Assembly: GCF_001665835.1 (NCBI RefSeq)
Contig: NZ_LZSX01000062.1
Location: forward strand, 1 to 64,000
Direction: 5' to 3'
Source: Mycobacterium colombiense
GTDB taxonomy: Bacteria; Actinomycetota; Actinomycetes; Mycobacteriales; Mycobacteriaceae
DNA length: 64,000 nt
Positions 57,371 through 64,000 of this stretch are shown one piece after another. Numbering within the stretch: the stretch's first letter is position 1; each line of letters opens with the position of its first letter. Both the position numbers and the translations under genes were made by a program. Under the pieces are notes generated by a model, which worked only from the letters and a program-made list of their open reading frames with translations, did no database searches and was not told where the DNA came from.

Positions 57371-57970
57371 ATGACGCGGCAACACAGCAGACCATCGGGC
57401 CGCGGCGCGGCGTCACGCCTGGCCGCACCGATGGCGTTCGACATCACCCGGCTCGGGCGCCGCCCAGGGGCGATGGTGACCCTGCGGACAACCGTGCCCA
57501 GTCCGTCGCGCATCGGCCTGGACATGGTCGCGATCGAGGAGGACGCCCCACTCGAGCTGGATTTACAGATCCAATCGGTGTCCGAGGGCGTCCTTGTGAC
57601 CGGGACGGTGACCGCGCCCACCGCCGGCGAGTGTTCACGTTGCCTGACCAAGCTCGAGGGGCAGGTGCAGGTGCGGCTCACCGAGCTGTTCGCCTACCCG
57701 GACAGCACCACGGAGGCGACCACCGAGGAAGACGAGGTGGGCCACATCGTGGACGACATCATCGACCTCGAGCAGTGCATCGTCGACGCCGTCGGACTGG
57801 AACTTCCGTTCGCGCCCGTGTGCACGCCGGACTGCCCCGGGCTGTGCCCCGAATGCGGTGTTTCGCTGGCCGCCGAGCCCGACCACCAGCACGATCGCAT
57901 CGATCCGCGCTGGGCCAAGCTCGCGGGCATGTTCACCGCGGAGTCGGACGAGCCGCGGGGTGAGCGGTGA
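57371..57970 (+). CDS. DUF177/YceD-family protein (Rv2926c homologue)
   Basis: A 199-residue protein. YceD-family core: [20 protein letters not shown] near residue 77 and [10 protein letters not shown]. The C-terminal cysteines [13 protein letters not shown] near 155 form a likely zinc site. Family members precede rpmF in many bacteria and are linked with 23S rRNA or ribosome assembly; here rnc follows instead, also an rRNA-processing gene. The stop overlaps the rnc GTG (GTGA). Confidence 0.9.
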   Translation: MTRQHSRPSGRGAASRLAAPMAFDITRLGRRPGAMVTLRTTVPSPSRIGLDMVAIEEDAPLELDLQIQSVSEGVLVTGTVTAPTAGECSRCLTKLEGQVQVRLTELFAYPDSTTEATTEEDEVGHIVDDIIDLEQCIVDAVGLELPFAPVCTPDCPGLCPECGVSLAAEPDHQHDRIDPRWAKLAGMFTAESDEPRGER

Positions 57971-58680
57971 GCTCACGGCAACCACTGCTCGACGCCCTCG
58001 GGGTTGAGCTGTCCGAGGAAATGCTGTCCCTGGCCCTCACGCATCGCAGCTACGCCTACGAACACGGCGGCCTGCCGACCAACGAACGCCTGGAATTCCT
58101 GGGTGACGCCGTGCTTGGCCTGACCATCACCGACGAGCTGTACCACCGGCACCCCGACCGCACGGAGGGTGATCTGGCCAAACTGCGGGCCAGCGTGGTC
58201 AACACCCAGGCGCTGGCCGACGTCGGGCGCAAGCTGTGCGACGGGGGCCTCGGCGTCCACCTGATGCTGGGGCGCGGGGAGGCGAACACCGGGGGCGCGG
58301 ACAAATCGAGCATCCTGGCCGACGGCATGGAATCGCTGCTGGGCGCGATCTACCTCGATCACGGCATCGACGTTGCGCGCGAGGTGATCCTGCGGTTGTT
58401 CGGCCCGCTGCTGGACGCCGCGCCGACGCTGGGCGCCGGGCTGGACTGGAAGACCAGCCTGCAGGAACTGACCGCGGCCCGCGGCATGGGCGCGCCCTCC
58501 TACGTCGTCACCTCCACCGGGCCCGACCACGACAAGGAATTCACCGCGGTCGTCGTGGTGGCGGACACCGAATACGGCACGGGTATGGGCCGCTCCAAGA
58601 AGGAGGCCGAGCAGAAGGCCGCGGCGGCGACCTGGAAGACGCTCGACGTGCTGGACCCCGCGGGGAAAACCAGCGTCTAA
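57967..58680 (+). CDS. rnc: ribonuclease III
   Basis: A 237-residue double-strand RNase. The signature [20 protein letters not shown] near residue 38 holds the metal-binding acids, and [17 protein letters not shown] near 119 the second site. The C-terminal dsRNA-binding domain runs from [20 protein letters not shown] to [17 protein letters not shown]. The GTG at 57967 overlaps the preceding stop. mutM starts on the base after its TAA. Confidence 0.96.
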   Translation: MSSRQPLLDALGVELSEEMLSLALTHRSYAYEHGGLPTNERLEFLGDAVLGLTITDELYHRHPDRTEGDLAKLRASVVNTQALADVGRKLCDGGLGVHLMLGRGEANTGGADKSSILADGMESLLGAIYLDHGIDVAREVILRLFGPLLDAAPTLGAGLDWKTSLQELTAARGMGAPSYVVTSTGPDHDKEFTAVVVVADTEYGTGMGRSKKEAEQKAAAATWKTLDVLDPAGKTSV

Positions 58681-59550
58681 ATGCCCGAACTGCCCGAGGT
58701 CGAGGTGGTGCGCCGCGGCCTGCACGCCCACGTCGTCGGCAAGACGATGACGGCCGTCCGGGTGCATCACCCGCGCGCGGTGCGTCGTCACGAAGCCGGG
58801 CCCGCGGACCTCACCGCCCGGCTGCTGAACGCGCGGATCACCGGCACCGATCGGCGCGGCAAGTACCTGTGGCTGCTGCTCGACACCGAACCCGCTGGGC
58901 AGGAATCGGATACGGCGCTGGTGGTGCACCTCGGCATGAGCGGGCAGATGCTGCTGGGTGAGGTGCCGCGCGCCGACCACGTCCGGATCTCCGCGCTGCT
59001 CGACGACGGGACCGTGCTGAGCTTCGCCGATCAGCGCACCTTCGGTGGATGGATGCTCGCCGATCTGGTCGAGGTGGGCGGCAGCGTGCTGCCGGAGCCC
59101 GTCGCGCATCTGGCGCGTGACCCGCTGGATCCCCGTTTCGATGCCGATGCGGTGGTAAAAGTGTTGCGGCGCAAGCACTCCGAGATTAAGCGACAGCTTC
59201 TCGATCAGCAGGTGGTGTCCGGCATAGGCAACATCTACGCCGACGAGGCGCTGTGGCGCGCCAAGCTGAACGGCGCCCGGATCGCCGACACGCTGAGTCG
59301 CAAGCAGTTGACCGCCGTGCTGGAGGCCGCCGCCGAGGTGATGCGCGATGCGCTGGCCCAGGGCGGGACCTCGTTCGATTCGCTGTACGTCAACGTCAAC
59401 GGCGAATCCGGATACTTCGACCGATCGCTGGACGCCTACGGTCGCGAGGGCGAAGCCTGCCGTCGTTGCGGGGCGGTGATGCAGCGGGAGAAGTTCATGA
59501 ACCGCTCCTCGTTCTACTGTCCGAAATGCCAACCGCGACCACGTATTTAA
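58681..59550 (+). CDS. mutM: formamidopyrimidine-DNA glycosylase
   Basis: A 289-residue DNA repair glycosylase for 8-oxoguanine and FaPy lesions. [14 protein letters not shown] gives the catalytic Pro2-Glu3. [11 protein letters not shown] holds the conserved Lys, [20 protein letters not shown] is the H2TH helix region, and [20 protein letters not shown] ending CPKCQ is the C-terminal zinc finger. The ATG follows the rnc stop directly. The length equals that of the M. tuberculosis enzyme. Confidence 0.96.
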   Translation: MPELPEVEVVRRGLHAHVVGKTMTAVRVHHPRAVRRHEAGPADLTARLLNARITGTDRRGKYLWLLLDTEPAGQESDTALVVHLGMSGQMLLGEVPRADHVRISALLDDGTVLSFADQRTFGGWMLADLVEVGGSVLPEPVAHLARDPLDPRFDADAVVKVLRRKHSEIKRQLLDQQVVSGIGNIYADEALWRAKLNGARIADTLSRKQLTAVLEAAAEVMRDALAQGGTSFDSLYVNVNGESGYFDRSLDAYGREGEACRRCGAVMQREKFMNRSSFYCPKCQPRPRI

Positions 59551-59558
59551 GGGTCTAA

Positions 59559-60335
59559 TCAATCGAAGATGTCGCGGCGCAGCGTCCCGGTGCGCAACGC
59601 GGGGTCCACGAACCACTCGTGGCTGAACAGCGCACCGAACACCTGGGGCGGCAACCGCAGCAGCAGCCCGAAGACCTTCGCGGCCAGGCCGGAAGCGCCG
59701 ATCTGAGAGCGGTGCTCGGCGAATGCGTCGCGCTTCTGGCGCGCAAAGCGAAAGACGTTGACGCGGTGGGTGATTGTGGCGCGCGGCGCGTACGCACCGC
59801 GGACGATGTCGCGCTCGTACGGTCCGGGCAGCCGCAACAGGTGGGCGACATCGCTGACGCGGAGCAGCATCTCGCGTGGCATCGTCACCTCGAGCACCCG
59901 CGGGGTGGCGGCGAGTTCGGCCGCCCGCTTGCCGACGTGGTGCACCTGGACGTGGTCGCGGTGGCCGTAGCCGCCGTTGGGCTGGTAGCTGAGCAGCAGG
60001 TCGGCGTGTTCGTCGCGCAGGATGCCGGCCAACCGCCCGGCGGCCTCGTCGAGATCGGCCCGCCCGAATCGGGTGCGCCCGGGTGGGTCCGGGTAGAACA
60101 GCGGGCCGTAGCCGCTGTCGGCATACCCGAGGCACTCCACCCGGTGAGCCCCGAGAATGCTTGCGCTTCGGCGTAATTCGTCGAGCCGGTAGTTGTCGTC
60201 CTCGTTGTGGACGCGCCCGTCGGTCGCCGTGACCACGACCACCCGGTGCCCGGCCGCGGCCGCCCGCGCCAGGGTTCCGCCGGTGAGCACGACCTCGTCG
60301 TCCGGGTGGGCGTGGAAAGCGACGACGGTGGCCAT
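59559..60335 (-). CDS. PIG-L family deacetylase
   Basis: A 258-residue zinc hydrolase of the LmbE/PIG-L family, which includes the mycothiol enzymes MshB and Mca. The metal motif is VVAFHAHPDDEVVLTGGTLA at residues 4-23 and its partner NGGYGHRDHVQVHHVGKRAA near 119. It is shorter than MshB or Mca and the substrate is not clear; an N-acetyl sugar is likely. It stands alone on the minus strand inside the rnc-mutM to smc run, ending 8 nt from mutM. I do not recall it at this place in M. tuberculosis. Confidence 0.85.
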   Translation of the reverse strand: MATVVAFHAHPDDEVVLTGGTLARAAAAGHRVVVVTATDGRVHNEDDNYRLDELRRSASILGAHRVECLGYADSGYGPLFYPDPPGRTRFGRADLDEAAGRLAGILRDEHADLLLSYQPNGGYGHRDHVQVHHVGKRAAELAATPRVLEVTMPREMLLRVSDVAHLLRLPGPYERDIVRGAYAPRATITHRVNVFRFARQKRDAFAEHRSQIGASGLAAKVFGLLLRLPPQVFGALFSHEWFVDPALRTGTLRRDIFD

Positions 60336-60388
60336 GCCAAGCAGTATGCCCGCGCGTCCGAGTTCGCCTCGCCCGGTAGAAATAAGCC

Positions 60389-60814
60389 ATGGCCGAACTA
60401 TGGGTGGAACGCACCGGAACTCGCCGCTACACCGGGTACAGCTCTCGCGGGGCGCAGGTGCTGATCGGTTCCGAGGACGTCGACGGCGTGTTCACGCCCG
60501 GTGAGCTGCTCAAGATCGCGCTCGCCGCGTGCAGCGGGATGTCCAGCGACCTGCCGCTGGCCCGCCGGCTGGGCGACGACTACAAGGCGGTCATCAAGGT
60601 CTCCGGCGCCGCCGACCGCGAGCAGGAGCGCTATCCGCTGCTCGAGGAGACCCTGGAACTGGACCTGTCGGGCCTGGCCGACGACGAGAGGGAGCGCCTG
60701 CTGGTCGTGGTCAACCGGGCCATCGATCAGGTCTGCACCGTCGGGCGCACGCTCAAGTCCGGTACCACCGTCAACTTCGAGGTCAGCTCCGAGGCGAAAA
60801 ATGTCGGAGCCTGA
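60389..60814 (+). CDS. OsmC/Ohr-family protein (Rv2923c homologue)
   Basis: A 141-residue protein of the OsmC fold, which usually reduces organic hydroperoxides through two cysteines. The cysteines appear in LLKIALAACSGMSSDLPLAR near residue 48 and in NRAIDQVCTVGRTLKSGTTV near 117. ATG at 60389. Its last codons overlap the acyP start by 14 nt. Confidence 0.87.
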   Translation: MAELWVERTGTRRYTGYSSRGAQVLIGSEDVDGVFTPGELLKIALAACSGMSSDLPLARRLGDDYKAVIKVSGAADREQERYPLLEETLELDLSGLADDERERLLVVVNRAIDQVCTVGRTLKSGTTVNFEVSSEAKNVGA

Positions 60815-61094
60815 CACCCGGCTTACCGCCTGGGTGCACGGCCAGGTCCAGGGGGTCGGTTTCCGCTGGTGGACGCGCTGCCGCGCGCTGGAACTGGGCC
60901 TCACCGGTTACGCGGCCAACCAGGCCGACTGCCGCGTCCTGGTGGTCGCCCAGGGTCCGCGGGCGGCCGGCGAGCAGCTGCTGCACCTGCTGGAAGGCGG
61001 CAGGACCTGGCCGTCGCGGCCCGGCCACGTGGACAAGGTGGTCGCGGACTGGTCGCCGCCGCAGGAGCGGTTCGAGGGATTCGTCGAGCGTTGA
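60801..61094 (+). CDS. acyP: acylphosphatase
   Basis: A 97-residue acylphosphatase. The phosphate loop AWVHGQVQGVGFRWWTR near residue 10 contains the catalytic Arg, and LTGYAANQADCRVLVVAQGP contains the catalytic Asn. It hydrolyses carboxyl-phosphate mixed anhydrides. It starts inside the 3' end of the OsmC gene, with AGGCG upstream. smc follows after 205 nt. Confidence 0.94.
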   Translation: MSEPDTRLTAWVHGQVQGVGFRWWTRCRALELGLTGYAANQADCRVLVVAQGPRAAGEQLLHLLEGGRTWPSRPGHVDKVVADWSPPQERFEGFVER

Positions 61095-61285
61095 CGGGCA
61101 CGCCCGCGAGCGCGGTGGGCCCCCCGGGCGTCACATCTGTCACACCGGCACCGGCAAGGCCACAATCCCCTTCTCTCCGTGGCTGATGTGACCACTGTGA
61201 CCAGTGCGCCGACCGCTCGCAGCGCCGCGATATTTCGGGTCGGCCGACACCCCTCGGTGAAGCCATCCGCGGTGATTTTCAGCGG

Positions 61286-61291
61286 TAGTCT
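61286..61291 (+). promoter_or_regulatory. -10 box of smc, leaderless
   Basis: TAGTCT ends 8 nt before the smc GTG at 61300. Confidence 0.5.
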
Positions 61292-61299
61292 GGCTCGCC

Positions 61300-64000
61300 G
61301 TGTACCTCAAGAGTCTGACGCTGAAGGGCTTCAAGTCCTTCGCCTCGCCGACGACTCTGCGCTTCGAGCCGGGCATCACCGCCGTCGTCGGGCCCAACGG
61401 CTCCGGCAAATCCAACGTCGTCGACGCGCTGGCCTGGGTCATGGGGGAGCAGGGGGCAAAGACGCTGCGCGGCGGCAAGATGGAAGACGTCATCTTCGCC
61501 GGGACCTCGTCGCGGGCCCCGCTGGGCCGCGCCGAAGTCACCGTCACCATCGACAACTCCGACAACGCGCTGCCGATCGAATACTCCGAGGTGTCCATCA
61601 CGCGGCGGATGTTCCGCGACGGCGCCAGCGAGTACGAAATCAACGGCAGCAGTTGCCGTTTGATGGACGTTCAGGAGCTGCTGAGCGACTCCGGGATCGG
61701 CCGGGAGATGCACGTCATCGTCGGGCAGGGCAAGCTCGACGAGATCCTGCAATCGCGGCCCGAGGACCGTCGCGCGTTCATCGAAGAAGCCGCGGGTGTG
61801 CTCAAGCACCGCAAGCGCAAGGAGAAGGCCCTGCGCAAACTCGACGCGATGCAGGCCAACCTGGCCCGGCTCACCGACCTGACCACCGAATTGCGCCGCC
61901 AGCTCAAGCCGCTGGGCCGCCAGGCCGAGGTGGCCCGTCGCGCCCAGACAATCCAGGCCGACCTGCGCGACGCCCGGCTGCGGCTGGCCGCCGATGACCT
62001 GGTCAACCGGCAGGGCGAGCGCGAGGCCATCTTCGAGGCCGAGGCCGCCATGCGGCGCGACCACGACCAGGCCTCGTCGCGGCTGGCCGTGGCGTCCGAG
62101 GAGCTGACCACCCATGAGACGGCGGTGGGCGAACTGTCGAGCCGGGCCGAGCAGGTTCAGCACACCTGGTTCGCGCTGTCCGCCCTGGCCGAGCGGGTCG
62201 CCGCGACCGTGCGCATCGCCAGTGAGCGCGCGCAGCACCTCGATGTGGAGCCGGTCGCCCCCAGCGACACCGATCCCAGAAAGCCCGAGGAGCTGGAAGC
62301 CGAGGCCGAGCAGGTCGCGGTCGCCGAGCGGCAGCTGCTCGCCGAACTGGCCGGGGCGCGCACCCGCCTGGACGGCGCCCGCGCCGAATTGGCCGAGCGC
62401 GAGCGCGAAGCCGCGGAGGCCGACCGGGCCCACATGGCGGCGGTGCGCGCGGAGGCGGATCGCCGAGAAGGCTTGGCGCGCTTGGCTGGTCAGGTGGAGA
62501 CGATGCGGGCACGCGTCGAATCGATCGACGACAGCGTGGCGCGCCTGTCCGAACGCATCGAACAGGCCGCCGCCCGCGCGCAGCAGGCCAAGGTGGAATT
62601 CGAAACCGTGCAGGCCCGGGTCGGCGAACTCGATCAGGGCGAGGTAGGGCTCGATGAACACCACGAGCGCACCGTCGCCGCGCTGCGGCTGGCCGACGAG
62701 CGGGTGGCCGAGCTGCAGTCCGCCGAGCGGGACGCCGAACGCCAGGTGGCGTCGTTGCGGGCCCGCATCGACGCGCTCGCGATCGGGCTCGACCGCAAGG
62801 ACGGCGCGGCGTGGCTCACCCAGAACCACGGCGGCACAGGGCTTTTGGGGCCGATGGCCAAGCTCGTCAAGGTTCGTTCCGGCTACGAGGCGGCGCTGGC
62901 GGCGGTGCTGGGATCGGCGGCCGACGCGCTGGCCGCCGAAAGCTTCGGCGCGGCCCGTTCGGCCGTCGCAGCGCTCAAGGAGGCGGACGGCGGCCGCGCC
63001 GCACTGGTGCTGGGCGACTGGCCCGCCGGTCAGCCCGCGCCGCAGCCCGCCCCCGCGGGCGCGCGGTGGGCGCTCGACCTGATCGACGCGCCGGCGCGGC
63101 TGCGCGGCGCGATCGCGGCCATGCTCTCCGGTGTCGCGGTGGTCGACGACCTGGACCAGGCGCTGGCCCTGGTGGCGGGGCACTCCCAGCTGCGCGCCGT
63201 CACGCTCGACGGTGACCTGGTGGGCGCCGGCTGGGTGAGCGGCGGCTCGGACCGCAAGCTGTCCACGCTCGAGGTGACCTCGGAGATCGACAAGGCCGGC
63301 GACGAGCTGACCGCCGCGGAGGCCCGGGTCGCCCAGCTGACCGCAGCGCTGTCCGGCGCGCTGACCGAGCAGGCCGCCCGCCAGGACTCGGCCGAGCAGG
63401 CGCTTGCCGCGCTCAACGAGTCCGACAGCGAGATCTCCGGGATGTACGAGCAGCTGGGCCGGCTCGGCCAGGACGCCCGGACGTCCGAGGACGAGTGGAG
63501 CAGGCTGCTGCGGCAGCGCGAGGAGCTCGAGGCGGGCCGGACCCAGACCGTCGCCGAAGTCACCGAACTGGAGACCCGGCTGCGCAACGCCCAGGAGACC
63601 CAGCACGCGCCGACCGAAGAACCGGTGAACCGTCAGCAGATCGCCGCCGCCACCGAAACCGCCCGCAGCGTCGAGGTGGAGGCCCGGCTGGCGGTGCGGA
63701 CCGCCGAGGAGCGCGCGAATGCGGTTCGCGGGCGGGCGGATTCACTGCGCCGCGCGGCCGCGGCCGAACGCGAAGCCCGGTTGCGGGCCCAGCAGGCGCG
63801 GGCGGCGCGCCTGCGCGCCGCTGCGGTGGCGGCGGCGGTGGCCGACTCCGGGCGCCTCCTGGCGCAGCGGCTGAACGGGGTGATCGACGCCGCCTCGAAG
63901 ATCCGCGATGCCCTGGCCGCCGAACGCCAGCAACGGGCCTCCGCGATGGCCGCGGTGCGCGACGAGGTGAACGCTTTGAGCGCCCGGGTGGCCGCCCTGA
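61300..64000 (+). CDS. smc: chromosome segregation protein SMC, 5' part
   Basis: The first 900 codons of a protein of about 1,200, cut by the window edge. The N-terminal ATPase lobe has [20 protein letters not shown] and Walker [21 protein letters not shown] near residue 30, then [20 protein letters not shown], the Q-loop region. A long coiled coil runs from about 170, interrupted by the hinge domain near 505-660 ([20 protein letters not shown] and [14 protein letters not shown]). It condenses and aligns chromosomes with ScpA/ScpB. The GTG start lies 8 nt after a -10 box. Confidence 0.95.
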   Translation, partial: MYLKSLTLKGFKSFASPTTLRFEPGITAVVGPNGSGKSNVVDALAWVMGEQGAKTLRGGKMEDVIFAGTSSRAPLGRAEVTVTIDNSDNALPIEYSEVSITRRMFRDGASEYEINGSSCRLMDVQELLSDSGIGREMHVIVGQGKLDEILQSRPEDRRAFIEEAAGVLKHRKRKEKALRKLDAMQANLARLTDLTTELRRQLKPLGRQAEVARRAQTIQADLRDARLRLAADDLVNRQGEREAIFEAEAAMRRDHDQASSRLAVASEELTTHETAVGELSSRAEQVQHTWFALSALAERVAATVRIASERAQHLDVEPVAPSDTDPRKPEELEAEAEQVAVAERQLLAELAGARTRLDGARAELAEREREAAEADRAHMAAVRAEADRREGLARLAGQVETMRARVESIDDSVARLSERIEQAAARAQQAKVEFETVQARVGELDQGEVGLDEHHERTVAALRLADERVAELQSAERDAERQVASLRARIDALAIGLDRKDGAAWLTQNHGGTGLLGPMAKLVKVRSGYEAALAAVLGSAADALAAESFGAARSAVAALKEADGGRAALVLGDWPAGQPAPQPAPAGARWALDLIDAPARLRGAIAAMLSGVAVVDDLDQALALVAGHSQLRAVTLDGDLVGAGWVSGGSDRKLSTLEVTSEIDKAGDELTAAEARVAQLTAALSGALTEQAARQDSAEQALAALNESDSEISGMYEQLGRLGQDARTSEDEWSRLLRQREELEAGRTQTVAEVTELETRLRNAQETQHAPTEEPVNRQQIAAATETARSVEVEARLAVRTAEERANAVRGRADSLRRAAAAEREARLRAQQARAARLRAAAVAAAVADSGRLLAQRLNGVIDAASKIRDALAAERQQRASAMAAVRDEVNALSARVAAL

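Noticed and set aside
57973-60414. 813-codon minus-strand frame opposite rnc and mutM
   Set aside because: Covers two well-supported genes on the plus strand and part of the PIG-L gene in another frame; low-complexity shadow.
61092-61135. Possible degenerate copy of the 56-bp hairpin (TGACGGGCACGCCCGCGAGCGC ... GTCA, minus orientation)
   Set aside because: Only the TGAC/GTCA ends and GCGAGCGCG are shared; the core does not align well enough to call.

Overview
This 64 kb window comes from a high-GC actinobacterial chromosome. Protein sequences, gene order and signals (a lysine-rich HupB tail, GTGA/ATGA gene overlaps, leaderless TANNNT promoters, MIRU repeats, SepIVA, a RicR-type copper box) place it in Mycobacterium. 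Gene order follows the M. tuberculosis stretch Rv3013 down to Rv2922c (ACT-domain gene through smc) in inverted orientation. Several M. tuberculosis blocks are absent: pca, purU and the whole PDIM/PGL lipid locus. A slow-growing non-tuberculous species is likely, most like the M. avium complex; the species is inferred, not shown.

Layout. 0.3-7 kb: ACT-domain protein, gatC-gatA, pfkA, an orphan EspI-like ATPase, a two-copy 56-bp hairpin repeat and gatB. 7-9.6 kb: lipoprotein LppZ, a DoxX-like membrane protein, Cfp6. 9.7-13.4 kb: ilvB leader peptide and attenuator, then ilvB-ilvN-ilvC. 13.4-19 kb: a WrbA stub, a carotenoid-dehydrogenase-like oxidoreductase, serA, a MIRU, leuB, an MFS transporter and a second 56-bp hairpin array. 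19-22 kb: FAH-family hydrolase, gltX, tRNA-Gln(CTG), tRNA-Glu(CTC). 22-27 kb: an F420/FMN split-barrel protein, an IclR regulator divergent from leuC-leuD, then hupB and mutT1. 27-35 kb: ppk1, fbiD, gpsA, ddl, a DUF3515 protein, thiL, ung. 35-41.6 kb is an accessory redox cluster without an M. tuberculosis counterpart that I recognise at this place: a medium-chain reductase, three short-chain dehydrogenases (one mycofactocin type), a DUF1214 protein, a sulfotransferase and a SnoaL-like protein. 41.6-52.9 kb: rpmB, a transglycosylase-like protein, a FakA-like DAK protein, recG, an HNH-family protein, an aldo-keto reductase with a decayed duplicate, lipN, a DsbA-like/VKOR pair, rsmD, a reverse MIRU and coaD. 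53-56 kb: a ThDP enzyme and the RicR-boxed permease. 56.5-64 kb: sepIVA, DUF177 protein, rnc, mutM, a PIG-L deacetylase, an OsmC protein, acyP and the first 900 codons of smc.

Functional threads. (1) Branched-chain amino acids: ilvBNC, leuB and leuCD are all here, with a leader-peptide attenuator at ilvB and an IclR-type operator at leuC. (2) Glutaminyl-tRNA by the indirect route: GltX, a tRNA-Gln, and all three subunits of the GatCAB amidotransferase. (3) Genome upkeep: ung, mutM, mutT1, recG, smc, hupB. (4) Envelope redox folding by the DsbA-like/VKOR pair.

The most striking non-coding signals are two related 56-bp tandem hairpin arrays whose stem arms differ in a compensatory way and whose last copy abuts a leaderless -10 box in both places, and two MIRUs in opposite orientation, each making a short ORF coupled to the next gene.
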